64,000 nucleotides of DNA. Origin: Stutzerimonas zhaodongensis. Its GTDB lineage: Bacteria > Pseudomonadota > Gammaproteobacteria > Pseudomonadales > Pseudomonadaceae. Where the stretch lies: positions 55,372-119,371 of the forward strand of contig NZ_RFFM01000008.1 of NCBI RefSeq assembly GCF_003696365.1. The letters are read 5' to 3'. How positions within the stretch are numbered: position 1 is the stretch's first letter; the number at the start of each line of letters is the position of its first letter. The position numbers and the translations under genes are program-made. Below, piece by piece: positions 63,243 to 64,000 of the stretch. The notes below the pieces were generated by a model. The model was not told the DNA's origin, did no database searches, and saw nothing but the letters and a program-made list of their open reading frames with translations.

Positions 63243-64000
63243 ATGGCACTGTCCATTCATACCAACTACTCCGCACTGACCACCAACACTGCGCTGAACA
63301 AGTCCAACAATTCCCTGGCCACCAACCAGCAGCGTCTGGGCACCGGCTTGCGCGTGAACTCTGCCGCCGATGACGCCGCCGGCCTGCAGATCGCCACTCG
63401 CCTGAACGCTCAAAGCCGCGGCATGAGCGTCGCCATGCGCAACGTCGGTGATGCCACCTCGATGCTGCAGACTGCGGAAGGTGCATTCAGCGAAGTGACC
63501 GACATCCTGCAGCGCATGAAGGACCTGTCGACCCAGGCAGCGAACGATACCAACGGCGCAACCGACCGCACTTCGCTGAAATCTGAATACGACGAGCTCG
63601 GCAAAGAGCTGACCAACATCGTCAGCAACACCAAGTATGCAGGCGAAGCGCTGTTTGCCGCTGGCGGCAAGTTCTCTGCAGCGGTCAACTTCCAGATTGG
63701 TGCCTCGGCCGCCGAGAAGCTGACCATGGACGTTGCCACTGACATGGCGGCACTGCGCACCGAGCTGACCACTACCGTTCAGGCCGGCACCATGGATACC
63801 GCCGCGAACGCCGGCACCACCATCACTGCCCTGGAAACCGCCCTGAACAATGTCGGGTCCATGCGCGCCAAGTTCGGCGCCAACATCAACCGCCTGAACC
63901 ACACCAGCAACAACCTGGCGAACATGAAGGACAACACCGACATGGCCAAAGGCCGGATCATGGACGCCGACTTCGCCATCGAAAGCGCCAACATGAGCAA
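63243..64000 (+). CDS. Flagellin, short (lateral-type), cut by the window end
   Basis: The first 252 residues of a flagellin. MALSIHTNYSALTTNTALNK and LRVNSAADDAAGLQIATRLN are the conserved N-terminal D0/D1 parts, and from about residue 200 the C-terminal D1/D0 signature begins (NVGSMRAKFGANINRLNHTS; GRIMDADFAIESANMS). The variable surface domain between them is only a few dozen residues, so the complete protein should be about 280-290 residues, as in lateral flagellins (LafA) and unlike large polar flagellins. AAAAAGGATC is a good ribosome site. The 289 bases before it hold no clear sigma-28 or sigma-54 promoter that I can accept. Confidence 0.93.
   Translation, partial: MALSIHTNYSALTTNTALNKSNNSLATNQQRLGTGLRVNSAADDAAGLQIATRLNAQSRGMSVAMRNVGDATSMLQTAEGAFSEVTDILQRMKDLSTQAANDTNGATDRTSLKSEYDELGKELTNIVSNTKYAGEALFAAGGKFSAAVNFQIGASAAEKLTMDVATDMAALRTELTTTVQAGTMDTAANAGTTITALETALNNVGSMRAKFGANINRLNHTSNNLANMKDNTDMAKGRIMDADFAIESANMS

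Overview
The window is a high-GC gammaproteobacterial chromosome segment, most likely from the Pseudomonas stutzeri (Stutzerimonas) group. The reasons are the ectABCD-ask ectoine/hydroxyectoine operon, the two-subunit pyruvate carboxylase next to a LysR gene and a HexR/Zwf pair, the GGDEF-EAL gene beside uvrD, selAB with a selC tRNA, typical Pseudomonas short palindromic repeats, and a compact flagellar cluster that fits the lateral flagella known from this group. No strain can be named from sequence alone.

Layout. 0.1-7.4 kb: central carbon metabolism (pycB, pycA, a LysR regulator, a HexR-type regulator with a clear operator, a Zwf-type glucose-6-phosphate dehydrogenase). 8.0-12.8 kb: osmoprotection operon ectA-ectB-ectC-ectD-ask, with a recognisable promoter and a TTG start for ectA. 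12.8-23.3 kb: housekeeping and signalling genes (CtaG, DUF2243, TrhP, a PAS-GGDEF-EAL protein, UvrD, an orphan TRAP-type binding lipoprotein, a Tim44-like membrane protein). 23.5-30.0 kb: selenocysteine machinery. selA and selB are followed by a broken 5' half of selC, then about 3 kb of AT-rich foreign DNA, then an intact selC. The foreign insert carries an OLD-family ATPase/TOPRIM nuclease (a class known from phage exclusion) and a small membrane protein, but no visible integrase.

30.0-42.2 kb: a DUF6434 small protein, cyclopropane fatty acid synthase, a SulP transporter with a universal stress protein, an HD-GYP protein, the DctB/DctD two-component pair, a 2.4-copy tandem array of a roughly 185-bp palindromic repeat, and an ECF42-type sigma factor operon (YCII, SnoaL-like, YCII, sigma) preceded by a promoter that matches the reported ECF42 motif. 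42.5-51.5 kb: an iron-related operon (Fur-like box, TonB-dependent siderophore receptor, PepSY reductase-like protein, small membrane protein), a hybrid histidine kinase with an acyl-CoA-dehydrogenase-like gene, and a periplasmic lactonase-like beta-propeller.

51.5-64 kb: a contiguous flagellar block flgBCDEFGHIJKL plus an unknown gene on the minus strand behind a sigma-54-like promoter, with flgA and a short flagellin gene (cut by the window end) on the plus strand. The short flagellin, short FlgK, absence of flgM/flgN in the visible part and a FlgJ carrying a lytic-transglycosylase domain suggest a second (lateral) flagellar system rather than the canonical polar one.

The strongest candidates for something new are the integrase-less selC insertion with its stand-alone OLD nuclease, the unusual flagellar block, and the self-contained ECF42 operon.
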